Source of the DNA: Salvia splendens
Lineage: Eukaryota; Streptophyta; Magnoliopsida; Lamiales; Lamiaceae
Direction of reading: 5' to 3'
DNA: 64,000 nt
Assembly: GCF_004379255.2 (NCBI RefSeq)
Contig: NC_056040.1
Coordinates: 26,874,852 to 26,938,851, forward strand
The translations under genes were made by a program, and so were the position numbers. Each line of letters starts with the position of its first letter. Position 1 is the stretch's first letter. This document shows positions 11,535-22,047 of this stretch, in pieces. The notes beneath the pieces are model-generated. The model was not told the origin of the DNA and made no database searches. It saw only the letters and a list, made by a program, of their open reading frames with translations.

Positions 11535-12095
11535 ACGTGCATTTAGTAATGTCTACGTACTATACCCTAGCCCCTAAGCTTATTAAACCCTTAGAGGAAA
11601 CAAGAAACGTGTGTCAAACATCATAACATGGTACATCTTATTCGTATGCATTGCAGTTCACATATTGTGCATTATATAGTTAATAACATCCATTACTCGT
11701 GACAATTTGGTGAATTATTCGTATCGTTTTATAATTTGTTATTAATGCGTACGTACTATACCCTAGCCCCTAAGCTTATTAAACCCTTAGGGGAAACAAG
11801 AAACGTGTGTCCAACATCATAACATAGCACATCTTGTTCGGATGCATTGCAGTTCACAAATTGTGCATTATATAGTCAATTATATCCATTACTCGTTACC
11901 ATGTGAAGATTACATACATGTCTACGTACTATACCCTAGCCCCTAAGCTTATTAAACCCTTAGGGAAACAAGAAACGTGTGTCAAACATCATAACACAGC
12001 ACATCTTGTTCGTATGCATTGCAGTTCACATATTGTGCATTATATAGGCAATTATATGCATTACTCGTGACCATGTGGTGCATTATTCGTAGCGG
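11535..12095 (-). repeat. Right arm of B1 foldback (inverted copy)
   Basis: Reading the minus strand from 12095 gives the same three units in the same order as the left arm, including the unit-specific joins (TGTAATCTTCACATGG in unit 1, ATAAAACGATACGAATAATT in unit 2). Identity by eye is well above 90 percent. This means the whole three-unit array was inverted and copied, or was converted, recently. Confidence 0.85.
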
Positions 12096-12266
12096 TTTCC
12101 AGCCATTGTTAGATTACTATTGTACCCTCATAATGCACAAAATAGGACAAATAATGCAACATGAGATTAATTACCCAATGTTGATCTTGACCGTCCATTT
12201 CTCTAATCTAATGGCTGATATTAAGAAGGAAAAAGGAGGAAATATAGGAAAAGGAAATGAATACAT

Positions 12267-12268
<2 letters not shown>

Positions 12269-12306
<38 letters not shown>
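12269..12306. repeat. (TA)n tract between B1 and C1
   Basis: A TA run of about 38 bp fills the space from the last CC of B1 to the GGG of C1. Confidence 0.9.
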
Positions 12307-12308
<2 letters not shown>

Positions 12309-12662
12309 GTGTGATAAACTACAAACCCTTTATAATACAAACTATACAAACTTTAATCCTACTCACTTAATACAATTAATCAACGGTTAATATAAGAGTT
12401 TTTCTAATGTCAACATTTCCTACAAATCTGTACACTCCATTGACATCGAACAATCAGAATTTGTACACCCCCGTTGACATAATTTGTACACCCTGTTGAC
12501 ATCAGCCCCCGTCGACAGAATTTGTACACTCCGTTGACATCAGCCCCCCCGTTGACAGAATTTATACACTCCGTTGACATCAGCCCCCGTTGACAGAATT
12601 TGTACACTCCGTTGACATCAGTTTGTATAGTTTGTATTATAGAGAGTTTGTATTTGATCACA

Positions 12663-12664
<2 letters not shown>
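12307..12664. mobile_element. TIR element C1
   Basis: About 45 bp at each end are inverted copies: GGGTGTGATAAACTACAAAC on the left and GGTGTGATCAAATACAAAC on the right (other strand), both followed by ATAATACAAACTATACAAAC. The middle has five copies of a ~36-bp unit with GTTGACATCAGCCCC and AGAATTTGTACACTCC. C2 at 21757-22035 has the same ends and a related middle. Non-coding. Confidence 0.8.

Positions 12665-12737
<73 letters not shown>
12665..12737. repeat. (TA)n tract between C1 and G
   Basis: A pure TA run of about 73 bp, the longest in the window. It joins two unrelated elements with no other host sequence between them. Confidence 0.9.
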
Positions 12738-12739
<2 letters not shown>

Positions 12740-15605
12740 AGATGATCAAAATAAAAATGCATTTAAATGCAGAAATGCAGCCCAAAGGGCATCTTAGTCA
12801 TTCTGTAAATTATTGTAATTGGGTAAGATTGAATGTAGCATAATTCAAGGGAGATTGTGTTAGGGTAAATCAAAAGTCACCCTTTCAGTCTCCCGCTCAA
12901 CGCTTCATCTTCCTCCCACACTCTTCTCCCCCAACGCGGTGTGTCATACTCCCACTCTCTTAACTTATTCACCGATTAATTCCTTCCGTCGGCATTCTCC
13001 ATCATAGATTATCTGTGGAATTTCAACAATGGTGGAGACAAGATCTACAAAACTGAACGGTATTTTTTTTTGCTTAAGCATTTTTCTCAATCTACGAAAA
13101 CCCTACAACCTTAACTCGAAAATTTTGGTTTTAGGTGAGCGGATGTTGCGCTCCAAAACTTCATCTGGAGTCAGTGAGTTCAAAGCATTTGTTTATTTTG
13201 TTTAGATTTTGTGTTTTCAAATTCTCGTATTTTTCAAATAAGTTCAGCGCATATGGTAATATAGTTTTTTTTTCCGTAAATATGTAATGCATTATGGTAA
13301 TTTCAGTGCATATGGTAATTTAGTTCATCCTTCATATTTCCTGATTTTGTGTTTTCAAATTCTCGGTTTGTTTTCTGATTTTGTGTTTTCTGATTCTAGT
13401 ACAATTGTATTCAATTGGAAAACCGTTCTGGTGAGCTATCAACAATTCGGGAATTTTAATTTTGGTCCAAATTTTGTCGTTTGATTTTAGTTCAGTAAAG
13501 TGTTCCGATGTAACTGAAGTTATGAAATTGTTCGATGAAGTATTTTGAACATAAGCAGACGTATTTATTGGAAGAAAATGAAAATGATTTAGCTGATTTT
13601 ATTTAATTATAAAATGAAATCTTTTCTGATTGGTGTCAGTTGGTGGTTTGTGAATGATTTATGTGTGCGATATATGAAGTGTGTTCAGTTTTAGATGAGT
13701 TTTTACTTCTGATTGGTGTTAGTAGGTGGTTTGTGAATGATTTATGTGTGTGATATATGAAGTGTTTTCAAATTCTCGTATTTCTTCAAATAGGTTCAGC
13801 GCATATGGTAATTTAGTTTATCCTTCATGTTTTCTGATCCTCGTTTTAAAGTTCAGTGCATATGGTAATGTAGTTCATCCTTCATATTTCCTGATTTTGT
13901 GTTTCAAATTCTCGGTTTGTTTTCTGATTTTGTGTTTTCTGATTCTAGTACAACTGTATTCAATTGGAAAACCGTTCTGGCGAGCTATCCACAATTCAGG
14001 AATTTTAATTGTGGTCCAAATACTGTTCAACCTTGATGAATGCAATAATCAGTCATGAATGCCTCAACAACAAGCGCATCACAACGAGTTACTACGTAGA
14101 GGAAAGCAAAAACAAGGACATTGATGTTGAAAAAATGATAGCATGTTACCTTAAGAAGAAGTGATGGTTTGATATTTGAAATCGGAACAATTTTTCCCAC
14201 GTAAACTGTAAACCGAATAGTCTAAATCTTCCTTTTTTATTAACTTAAAGTAACCAAAACTGGTATATTGTGTAATACACTTGTTAGAGATTTTTATTAG
14301 ATTAAAGAATATATTATGGAATTTTTATACTGAGGGCTGCGGAAACATGGTTTTACTATGAAGTAAATGTACTATAGTATGAAAAAACATTTTATGAATT
14401 CGATAAAATATGAATGATAATATAAAGAGATCACTCTATATTAAAAATTATTCATTCTATGTAGATATTTATTCATCAAACCATCAGATTAGTTCATCCA
14501 TCCAAAACGTAATTTGAATAGCCTAACTACTTCATTTATTATGAAACTATATTTATTGAAACCGAAAATATATTCATCTAAGAAAAATATAAAGAAGTTA
14601 AAAAACTGAGACAATACATCAAGACATCGTGACGAAAGATATCTTGTATTACTTTTTCTTCTGCATCTCCTTAATCTTTTTGCAATTTCTTGCATCATGA
14701 TTACCAACCTCGCCGCATTCGGCACATTTACGACCAGGCTTTGCCTTCATCTTCATAGCTTGCTCAAGGCTTGTAAGAGGCCGTCTTCCTGAACCCTTGG
14801 TTTTGACAACGTCGGGAGGATGGACATCTATTTCGCTAGGGGCTTGAGAGAGAGAGGCCACACGTGAGTGAGAGGGGGAATGAAGCCGCCACTCGTCGGC
14901 GAAGGCATAGATAGGCACTGGAGAGAGATGCAGTGAGCGAGATGTAGAAGATGGATGAGGGAGGTTTTAATCGAAAGTTTTCCATTTCTCGGGTGAAGTT
15001 ATTTCATTATAAGATGAAATACAGTTATTATAAGATGAAGTGATTGAAACGACGACAGTGTAGAAGCGGCAGTGGTGGCACACTACATTGGTTCATTTTG
15101 AGCGAGAGAGAGGGGGGATGACCGGTGGCCTGCCGCCACTCGCCGGCGAAGGCAGAGGCACGAGAGAGAGCGAGGCAGTGAGCGAAGGATTGTTCGATCG
15201 GACGTTTGCTGCATCCGGCAAAATTAAGATGCGGGAGAAGGATTGTTCGATTTTTTCATTGAGACAGGGATTGCAATTTGAAGGAGAGCTTGTTGAATAT
15301 CACGATGGAATGGAATTGGAGATTTAATTGATGGAATGGAATTGCAGAATAATCGTGATGGAATGGAATAACAGTATAATCTTTGCCATATTCACATGGC
15401 TTGAATTATGGAAAAGGTGATAACCGCTCAAGTTAAAATTACAAAAGAATCCCCCAGCTATATATTTTGAAATATTATAATATAATTAGGCAATATTTAA
15501 TAATATTTGATTGCATTAATTATGACCACAAGATTATAAAAATAGGTGGACAAGATTTGGTCTCTAGTTCGGTCATTAAAATTAGTTCGACATTGAATAC
15601 AATCC
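12738..15605. mobile_element. Element G with gene fragments and internal duplications
   Basis: Begins GGAGATGATCAAAAT after a (TA)n tract. Ends, read on the other strand, with GGATTGTATTCAATGTCG and then ACTAGAGACCAAATC, a diverged form of the family A end. Inside are a short start-exon-like piece (ATG at 13029, possible donor at 13060), a ~230-bp segment at 13245-13470 repeated at 13790-14020, a zinc-knuckle protein fragment on the minus strand near 14.7 kb, and a ~95-bp GA-rich segment at about 14845-14945 repeated at 15100-15190. The borders are less certain than for B or C. Confidence 0.55.
14649..14918 (-). pseudogene. Zinc-knuckle fragment like FAR1/Mutator transposase C-terminus
   Basis: The translated stretch has KTKGSGRRP, a basic run, and a knuckle with C-A-E-C, then H and a final C in the order C-x2-C-x5-H-x4-C. 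FAR1-related proteins and Mutator-like transposases end with a 'VKTKGSG...C..CG..GH..RNC' region of this kind, so the fragment may come from such a protein. The first 35 residues are low-complexity. Nothing of the FAR1 DNA-binding or DDE parts was found nearby. It is too short to act as a transposase. It could instead be a captured host fragment. Confidence 0.5.
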
Positions 15606-15612
15606 TATATAT

Positions 15613-15927
15613 GGGCCGTTATTCTCCTATTCATCCCTTAGATCCTTTATTCTTCTTAATATGGGCCGTTAGATCTCATTCATCAATGGTCCAGATGATC
15701 TGCATTATTACACTATAATGGTGCATTATTAGTCGGTGTGCATTATTCAATTGAAAATCTGCATTATTACACTCTAATGGTGTATTATTAGTCGGTGTGC
15801 ATTATTCAACTGAAAATCTGCATTATTAAATGACAGTGACACCAATCTAACCGTCGGATGACAAAATCGTGGGGCTGAGATTAAAAAGAACAAAGAACAA
15901 AAGATACAAAAAGAAAATAAATACATC

Positions 15928-15932
<5 letters not shown>
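15613..15932. mobile_element. Short TIR element B2
   Basis: Left end GGGCCGTTATTCTCCTATTC, then TTCTTCTTAATATGGGCCG; right end on the other strand GTGGATGTATTTATTTTC, then TTTTTAATCTC. These are the two ends of the B family around only about 320 bp. The middle has two copies of a ~65-bp unit with AATCTGCATTATTACACT and GTCGGTGTGCATTATTCAA. It looks like an internally deleted B element. Confidence 0.75.

Positions 15933-15979
<47 letters not shown>
15933..15979. repeat. (TA)n tract between B2 and H
   Basis: A TA run of about 47 bp lies between the right end of B2 and the next element. Confidence 0.9.
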
Positions 15980-15982
<3 letters not shown>

Positions 15983-16358
15983 AAAATGATCAGTACAAAA
16001 CTTGATCTCAATACAAAATCCAGACCAAATCCTGACCATGAGATTTGACAATCCAATGGTCAATAATTAAACAAAAACACGGAGGGTCATTGTAAAGTAG
16101 TTTTAGGTCATATTATAAACTTTGGGTTTGAGGTCATGTTAAGATCATTTCATGTCATCCTTACTATAATGACGTAAAAATAAGCTTACAATGACCTAAT
16201 AATGACTTTTGTATGCTTGGTTCTGCATTTTTGTAAACATAGTCTAATTAATATGTATGATTTTTAATCTTGACCGTCATTTTTTCCTCATCCAATGAAT
16301 AAAATATGTAGAGTTCTAGGTTCTACACTTAAGAATGGTTCTATCTTTAACGCAACCC
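15980..16358. mobile_element. Short TIR-like element H
   Basis: The right end on the other strand reads GGGTTGCGTTAAAGATAGAA, then ATTCTTAAGTGTAGAACCTA. This is a diverged match to the family A end (GATATAAC..ATCTTAAGTGTATAACTA). The left end, ATGATCAGTACAAAACTTGA, is more diverged. The subterminal word ATCCAATG lies near both ends. Non-coding, about 380 bp. Confidence 0.5.
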
Positions 16359-16934
16359 TATATAGGATTGTATATATATATACCATTGGGATGTATTCAT
16401 ATCATTTTTCTATCTTTTGTTCTATTGTTCTTTTTAATCTCGTCCATTCAATTTGAAGATCTAATGGCCCAAAATAATGCCACATGAATTTAAATTAAAT
16501 CATTTAAAAATTCGAAAATGCTAAATTTGGTATATGCAAATGTGTTTGTTATGGTAACTTCCATGATTTTATCTTCCAAAATCTCAGCGGTTATTCGCAA
16601 TGATATCACATTCAATCTCTCTTCTCTCCCAAAAAGTTATGCATCTATACTCCATTGATCTCATTAAGGTCTAAAGATCACTTCTGTTTTTGTTTATTGA
16701 AGAAAACCGTGTGTTTATTTGTCGCTAATATCGACGATTTGTCGGAGGGCTCGGTCGTTGCTTTTGTTTTACTGAACAATGGAAGAAGGTACATATTTTT
16801 TTCCCTGCAACAATATGTACTCCTACTTGTTATCTGAAATTCAGATTTGGTGGATTAGTCGATCGTATGTGATGTTTTGTTTTGTTACCCAAAGTCACGA
16901 GTAATATATTATTCGTCTAGTTTCACTGTTCGAC

Positions 16935-18150
16935 ACACCGTTCTTGTTTCCCCCAATGGGTTAGCAATCTTCGCGGTTCAGGTTTACTATGTACAAATTA
17001 AAAACGCCGTCGCAGTCCACGAGTTTCAGTCATTCATCTAGGGTTTAGGGAACATAGCGGCAAGGTAGTAGTTCTTAATTAATAAACGTAATGTGCATAT
17101 TCTAGTATGTAATGGTTGTTTTAGGTAATGTAATGCATGATTTGTGATCTATAATGTATATTTTCACTTACCAGTTTAGTTTAATTCAAGTGTGGGCGTG
17201 TGTGATTGTTCGTCGCACTTTTCTTGTTTTACCAAAGGGTTTAGCAATCCCTGAGGCTAGGGTGTAGTATGTAATAAGTTTTAAAACCGGCGTCAAAGTA
17301 GACGGGTATCAGTCATTCAACGAGGGTTTACAAAGCATATCGGCTAGGTAGTAGTTCTTAAATGATACACGTAATGTACATATTCTATGATATAATGGTT
17401 GTTTGTAGGTTATATAGTGCATGATTTGTGATCTGTAATGCATCTTTTCACTGACCAGTTGAATTTAAATTTGGCCGTGTTTGATATATCGACGCATGTT
17501 TCTTGTCTTACCAAAGGGTTTAGCAATCCCTGAGGCTAGGGTGTAGTATGTTCTAAGTCTTAAAGACGTCGTCAAAGTACAAGAGCTGCAGTCATTCATC
17601 TAGGGTTGCAAAAGCATAGCGGCTAGGTAGTATTTTGTAACTGATACACATAATGTACATGTTATGTAATATAATGGTTGGTTTAGGTTCTGTAATGCAT
17701 CACTTGTAATATATAATGTACATTTTTTCTGACCAGTTTAATTTAAGTTTTACCGTGTTTGCATGTTCGGCGCACGTTTCTTGTTTTCCCTAAGGGTTTA
17801 GCAATCCTAGGGGCTAGGGTGTAGTATGTCGTTGGGGCTAGGGTGTAGTATGTAGTAAGTAACAAAACCGTCCTCAAAGTCCACGAGTTTCAGTCATTCA
17901 TCTAGGGTTTAGAAATCATATCGGCTAGGTAGTAGTTTTTAATTGATACACATAATGAACATATATTATTATGTAATGGTTGTTTTAGTTTCTGTAGTGG
18001 ACGATTTATGATCTGTAATGTAAATGTTTGGTGACCATTTTAATTTAAATTTGGTCATGTTTGATTGTTTGGCGCACGTTTGTTGTTTTCCCCAAGGGTT
18101 TAGTAATCCTTGGGGCTAGGGTGTAGTATGTAGTAAGTAACAAAATCATT
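16935..18150 (+). repeat. Five 278-bp tandem units in B3
   Basis: Units start near 16935, 17213, 17490, 17768 and 18072. Each has GTTTCTTGTTT (or a variant), AAGGGTTTAGCAATCC, GGCTAGGGTGTAGTATGT, then AGTCATTCATCTAGGGTTT and a spacer with TAATGGTTGTTT. The fourth unit has a ~25-bp extra copy of GGGGCTAGGGTGTAGTATGT. The TTTCTT-AAGGGTTTA-GGCTAGGGT core is shared with each of the six arm units of B1. Confidence 0.85.
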
Positions 18151-18549
18151 ATCAAAGTCCACGAGTTTAAGTCATTCAACGAGGGTTTAGATATCATCTC
18201 AGCTAGGGAGTAGTTTTAACTTATTTACATAATGTACATATATTACTCAATAATGGTTGTTTTAGTTTCAGTATTGGACGAGTTATGACATGTAATGTAT
18301 ATGTTTGTTGAGCCGTTTTTATTTCGATTTTATACAGTCATGGTTGTACCTGAATGTTCTCCTAATTTGAAGCCCGTCGTCAGTCAATGCTTAAAGAGAT
18401 GGCGATGGAAAAAAAGATGTGGAAGGGCATGAGGCCAGCTTGATGTATTTTGTACCACACAACATTATTGGTTTTGTTTTTCGGATTAGTCTTGTGCTTC
18501 AATTGGTTGTGTTATTATTATTAGTATTACCACTGTCAACATTTAATAC

Positions 18550-18985
18550 ATAATATTATTGCATTATTAATCTGGTTTCGTTCATTATCGTTACTGAAGT
18601 TGTACATTATTGGATACTAGCACTTCAATTACTCTATATAATTGTTCGATTACAGTTCATTATTAGACACATTATGTACATTAAACATTGCATTACGAAA
18701 CTGATAATGTACATTGTTGGCCTTGAAGTTTTACATTATTATTCACACGCACTTAATGGAGTGTACATAATATTATTGCATTATTAATCTTTTTTGCGTT
18801 CATTATCATTACTAAAGTTGTACAATATTGGTTACTAGCACTGCACTTAATCTGTACAATTGTTCGACAGTTCATTATTAGTCACATTATGTACATTATA
18901 CATTGCATTACGAAACTGATAATGTACATTGTTGGCCTTAAGTTTTACATTATTATGGACATGCACTTAATGGAGTGTACATTAA
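18550..18985 (+). repeat. Two ~215-bp direct repeats in B3
   Basis: Two adjacent copies share CATAATATTATTGCATTATT, then AGTTGTACA, ATTGTTCGA, ACATTATGTACATTA, CATTGCATTACGAAACTGAT and TTAATGGAGTGTACAT. No coding function is visible. Confidence 0.75.
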
Positions 18986-18991
18986 TAATAT

Positions 18992-20170
18992 AGTACAGTT
19001 AAGCAAACAATTGTCCGATGGGGTTCGTTGACAGTATAGATGGTCGACCTTTCTCCCCCTCGGTTTCTTTTTGCTCACCCTCTTCTGGAGCTGTACTTGT
19101 CCCGGCCTCGGCCAATCTTTCCCTGAATTTATGGGCAAGTGCAACCGGAATTACATCTTCGACCGCTTCGTCGATGTCCAGTCTTAGCTGCTTCTCTGCT
19201 GTCCAACATACAACATCAGAACATTATTATAACGGAAGCTTTCAGTACTGTGTGACATTTTCATTATATAATGCATCATTCACCAATACACACAACAATT
19301 CATTTAATGTATAATACTTTGTAAATAATGTATAATACTTGCTAAACAGTGTGTAGATGCAATCAAATAATGCACAAAGGAATATAACTTTCACTCATTC
19401 ACCTATGTACACAAGCAGTGGAATAATGCGTAATATTTGATACATAATGTATACTACTAGTTAAATAATGTACAGATTCATTCAAATAATGCACAAAGGT
19501 ATATAATACAAGCATATTCTGGAGTTCTGGTTTTCACCATTTCACCTATGTACACAAGCAGTCCCATAAAGCCTAATACCTGATAAATAATGTCAACTAC
19601 TAGCTACATAATGTACAAATTCAATCAAATAATACACATAGGAATATTGCATTCACCATCTAACCCACGCCCCTCAGAAAGCAGTCAAATAATGCCTAAT
19701 AATTGATAAATAATGTATACTACTAGATAAATAATGTACAGATTCAATCAAATAATGCGCACAAGAATATTGCATTTACCCAATCACCCATGTACACAAG
19801 CATTCAAATAATGGATACTATATGCTAAATAATGTGTAATACTAGATAAATAATGAACAGATTCAATCAAATAATGGGCACACGAATATTGCATTCACCC
19901 AATCACCCATGAACACAACCAGTCAATTAATAGATACTATATGATAAATAATGTGTAAGCATTAATTACTAATGTACCCAAGCAATCAAATAATGCACAA
20001 AAGAATATTACATTCACCCATCTACCCATTTACAAGAACCGTCGACGACTCCACAAAGGAAGACTACTTGATGTACAACTACTCAAGGAATTCTACGTTC
20101 AAATGAAATAGATTGGTTACCTGCAGCTTGGGTGGGTTGAGATCTTGAAGGTCGGCCACCTTTTGTCATG
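18992..20170 (-). CDS. Possible two-exon small gene carried in B3, unrecognised
   Basis: On the minus strand an ATG near 20168 opens a short exon (MTKGGRPSRSQPTQAA) that ends at a consensus donor (GCAG then GTAACC, near 20119). An acceptor near 19205 opens a second exon (AEKQLRLDIDEAVEDV, then a charged EEGEQKETEGEKG stretch), which stays open to a stop near 19000. The joined product would be about 80 residues, charged and lacking membrane segments. The intron is filled by the degenerate ~110-bp array. I do not recognise the family. It may be a captured host gene fragment. Placement of the splice sites is inference. Confidence 0.35.
19310..20015. repeat. Degenerate ~110-bp tandem array in B3
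   Basis: About six imperfect units contain ATTCAATCAAATAATGCACA, GAATATTGCATTCACCC, ATGTACACAAGCA and GATAAATAATGTATACTACT. The order of words is the same in each unit, with scattered changes. Confidence 0.75.
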
Positions 20171-20877
20171 ATAAATCTGTGAGACAAACCACAAATCAAA
20201 ACCATATAACATTTCATCTAAATAATTTCCCAATACACAATTGTGAACCAGTAAATAATTACACATTCCATAATATACAAAACCCTAACCAAAACGAAAA
20301 CGCATTTGTGATTACAGAAAATCGCGACCAAGGCGAGGTTGAAAACAGTGACTTTTGTGAGGAACAATTCACGAATCGACGAGTAGGCGGTGAATATCGC
20401 GGTTTAACGGTTGCTATTACCAAAAAATTAATCTTTTTCAACCCTACCTTTGCGTCGCCTTGAACAATATGGTCGCGCACTACGGGAGTGAGATTTGGAT
20501 AGTGAAACCGACGAAAATCGAACAATTTTGGGAGATTTCCGGTTGCTCCTCAGGGCGGCTAGGGTTTGGAGAGTGGGTGGAATTTGGGGAGACGATTTCC
20601 AGAGACGTGGATTGAGGGTGAGACATTTGGAGTGAGAGAGAGAGTGAGTAGACGGAAGGTTGTATCAAAATCTCGCTTGATTTTCGCTCCTTCCGTTTTG
20701 GGCGGTTTTCAATTTTGTTGATTTACTAGATTACCCTTATAATGCACAGAATACACCCTATAATGTAACACGGGGCCAGAATTCAGGATTTCATCCGGTC
20801 CTTCCATCTATCTAATATAACGCTCAAGATTAAGAAGAATATTGAATCTAAGGGGGCAATAGGAGATTAAGGCTCCC

Positions 20878-20940
<63 letters not shown>
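20878..20940. repeat. (TA)n(TG)n microsatellite after B3
   Basis: About 25 bp of TA is followed by about 36 bp of TG. It directly follows the last CCC of B3. Confidence 0.9.
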
Positions 20941-21191
20941 GTGATACATACCAAATAGCGAGAACTTAGCTCAAAATACTAGTCTGTTTGGAGAAAGATC
21001 GGAGTCCATTTAGTCTATATATCACACACCAGTTGTTTTCACAACCGAAGTTGGACATTAAGTCCGTAACAATATATGTTCCATTAACCGCGCCTTTAAT
21101 TATTTCTCTAATTCATAAGAAGTGTAACTTTTATATTATGGGTCGGGTTTGGTTTCGGGTTTGGGTCCTCTAAATTTATTGGTAACTAGTA

Positions 21192-21445
21192 CTCTTTCCG
21201 TTCGCCATTAGGAGTTCCATTTGAGTTTGACACGAGTTTAAGAAATATAAAGGAAAGTGGGTGAAAAAAGAGAGTGGAATGTGAGAGCTATTTTTATATA
21301 TTAGTTTTATAGTAATAGAATGTGAGTAGAATGAGTTAGTGGAAAGTAAGGTATGACTACCATTTATAATAAAAGTGAACCGCGGCTTCTAATGGCGGAC
21401 AAACTAAAATGGTAAATCGGGACTCCTAATACGAGACAAAGGGAG
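21192..21445. mobile_element. Stowaway-like MITE
   Basis: TA-flanked, with CTCTTTCCGTTCGCCATTAG on the left and the inverse CTAATACGAGACAAAGGGAG on the right. Non-coding. Confidence 0.75.
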
Positions 21446-21756
21446 TACAATATGAATGCCAGTCACATTTGAAATCATATATAGCTAGTGACGAGGAAGA
21501 GTTCATCTACAAAAATTAAAAGAATCCAGGTCTTGTACATGTCTAATCATATTTATATAGTATTTGTCTTTAAGTAAGTCAATTGAGATATCAATCAATT
21601 TCAAAGGTGTTGTACTATGTGAGAAGATGAAGTTAGAGAGAAAACCAATTAGAAATAACCGAGCATTGTGTCCACCTATAAGGAAGTGTGTGAATGGAAT
21701 GTACGTATATCCATATCAGACAAATATGATTGCTTATATATATATATATATATATA

Positions 21757-22035
21757 GAGGTGTGATCAAATACAACCCCTATCTACAATACAAACTACAA
21801 ACTTTAATCCTACACACACCTTGTAAGTAATCAACGGTTAGCAATGAGATTCATATGTCAATGTCAACGCCTAATTCAAATTCTGTTACTGAGAGGAATG
21901 TCAAAGCCTAATACAAATTTTGTCACTGGGGGAATGTCAATGTCAACGCCTAATACAAATTCTGTCACAGGGGGGAATGTCAACGCCTAAAGTTTGTATA
22001 GTTTGTATTATAGAGGGTTTGTAGATTATCATGAC
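21757..22035. mobile_element. TIR element C2
   Basis: Left end GAGGTGTGATCAAATACAAC, right end on the other strand GTCATGATAATCTACAAACC. Both are followed by ATAATACAAACTATACAAAC or a near form. The middle has three copies of a ~50-bp unit with GTCAATGTCAACGCCTAATA. Same family as C1. It is parted from element A1 by only 12 bp of TA. Confidence 0.75.
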
Positions 22036-22047
22036 TATATATATATA

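Larger units (their letters stand above)
10648..12268. mobile_element. Foldback TIR element B1
   Basis: Left end GGGGAGCGTTATTCTCC, then TTTTTCCTTCTTAATAT; right end on the other strand GGATGTATTCATTTCC, then TTTTTCCTTCTTAATATC. The two outer ends differ but are joined by the same subterminal word, and the same pair of ends bounds B2 and B3. Inside, three tandem units face three inverted units around a central spacer at about 11395-11530, so a transcript across it would fold into a hairpin of over 500 bp. I see no protein-coding gene. Small frames at 10720-10911 and 12019-12390 start with the same peptide only because they lie in mirror-image arms. Confidence 0.8.
16383..20877. mobile_element. 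Long TIR element B3 (about 4.5 kb), opposite orientation
   Basis: Left end GGGATGTATTCATATC, then TTTTTAATCTCGTCC; right end on the other strand GGGAGCCTTAATCTCC, then TATTCTTCTTAATCTTGAGC. These are the two B ends in swapped order, so B3 is inverted relative to B1 and B2. Its interior holds five 278-bp tandem units (16.9-18.2 kb), two ~215-bp units (18.55-18.99 kb), a degenerate ~110-bp array (19.3-20.0 kb) and a possible spliced minus-strand gene (20.17 to 18.99 kb). Words such as ATAATGTACA and GTGCATTAT occur throughout, as in B1 and B2. No transposase domain was recognised. Confidence 0.7.

Noticed and set aside
10720..12390. Two small frames starting MQFTYCALY on opposite strands
   Set aside because: They are the same piece of the foldback arms seen twice. 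The similarity comes from the inverted repeat and not from a conserved protein.
16900..18150. Interstitial telomere repeat because of AGGGTTTA words
   Set aside because: The words occur once or twice per 278-bp unit and never as head-to-tail TTTAGGG runs.
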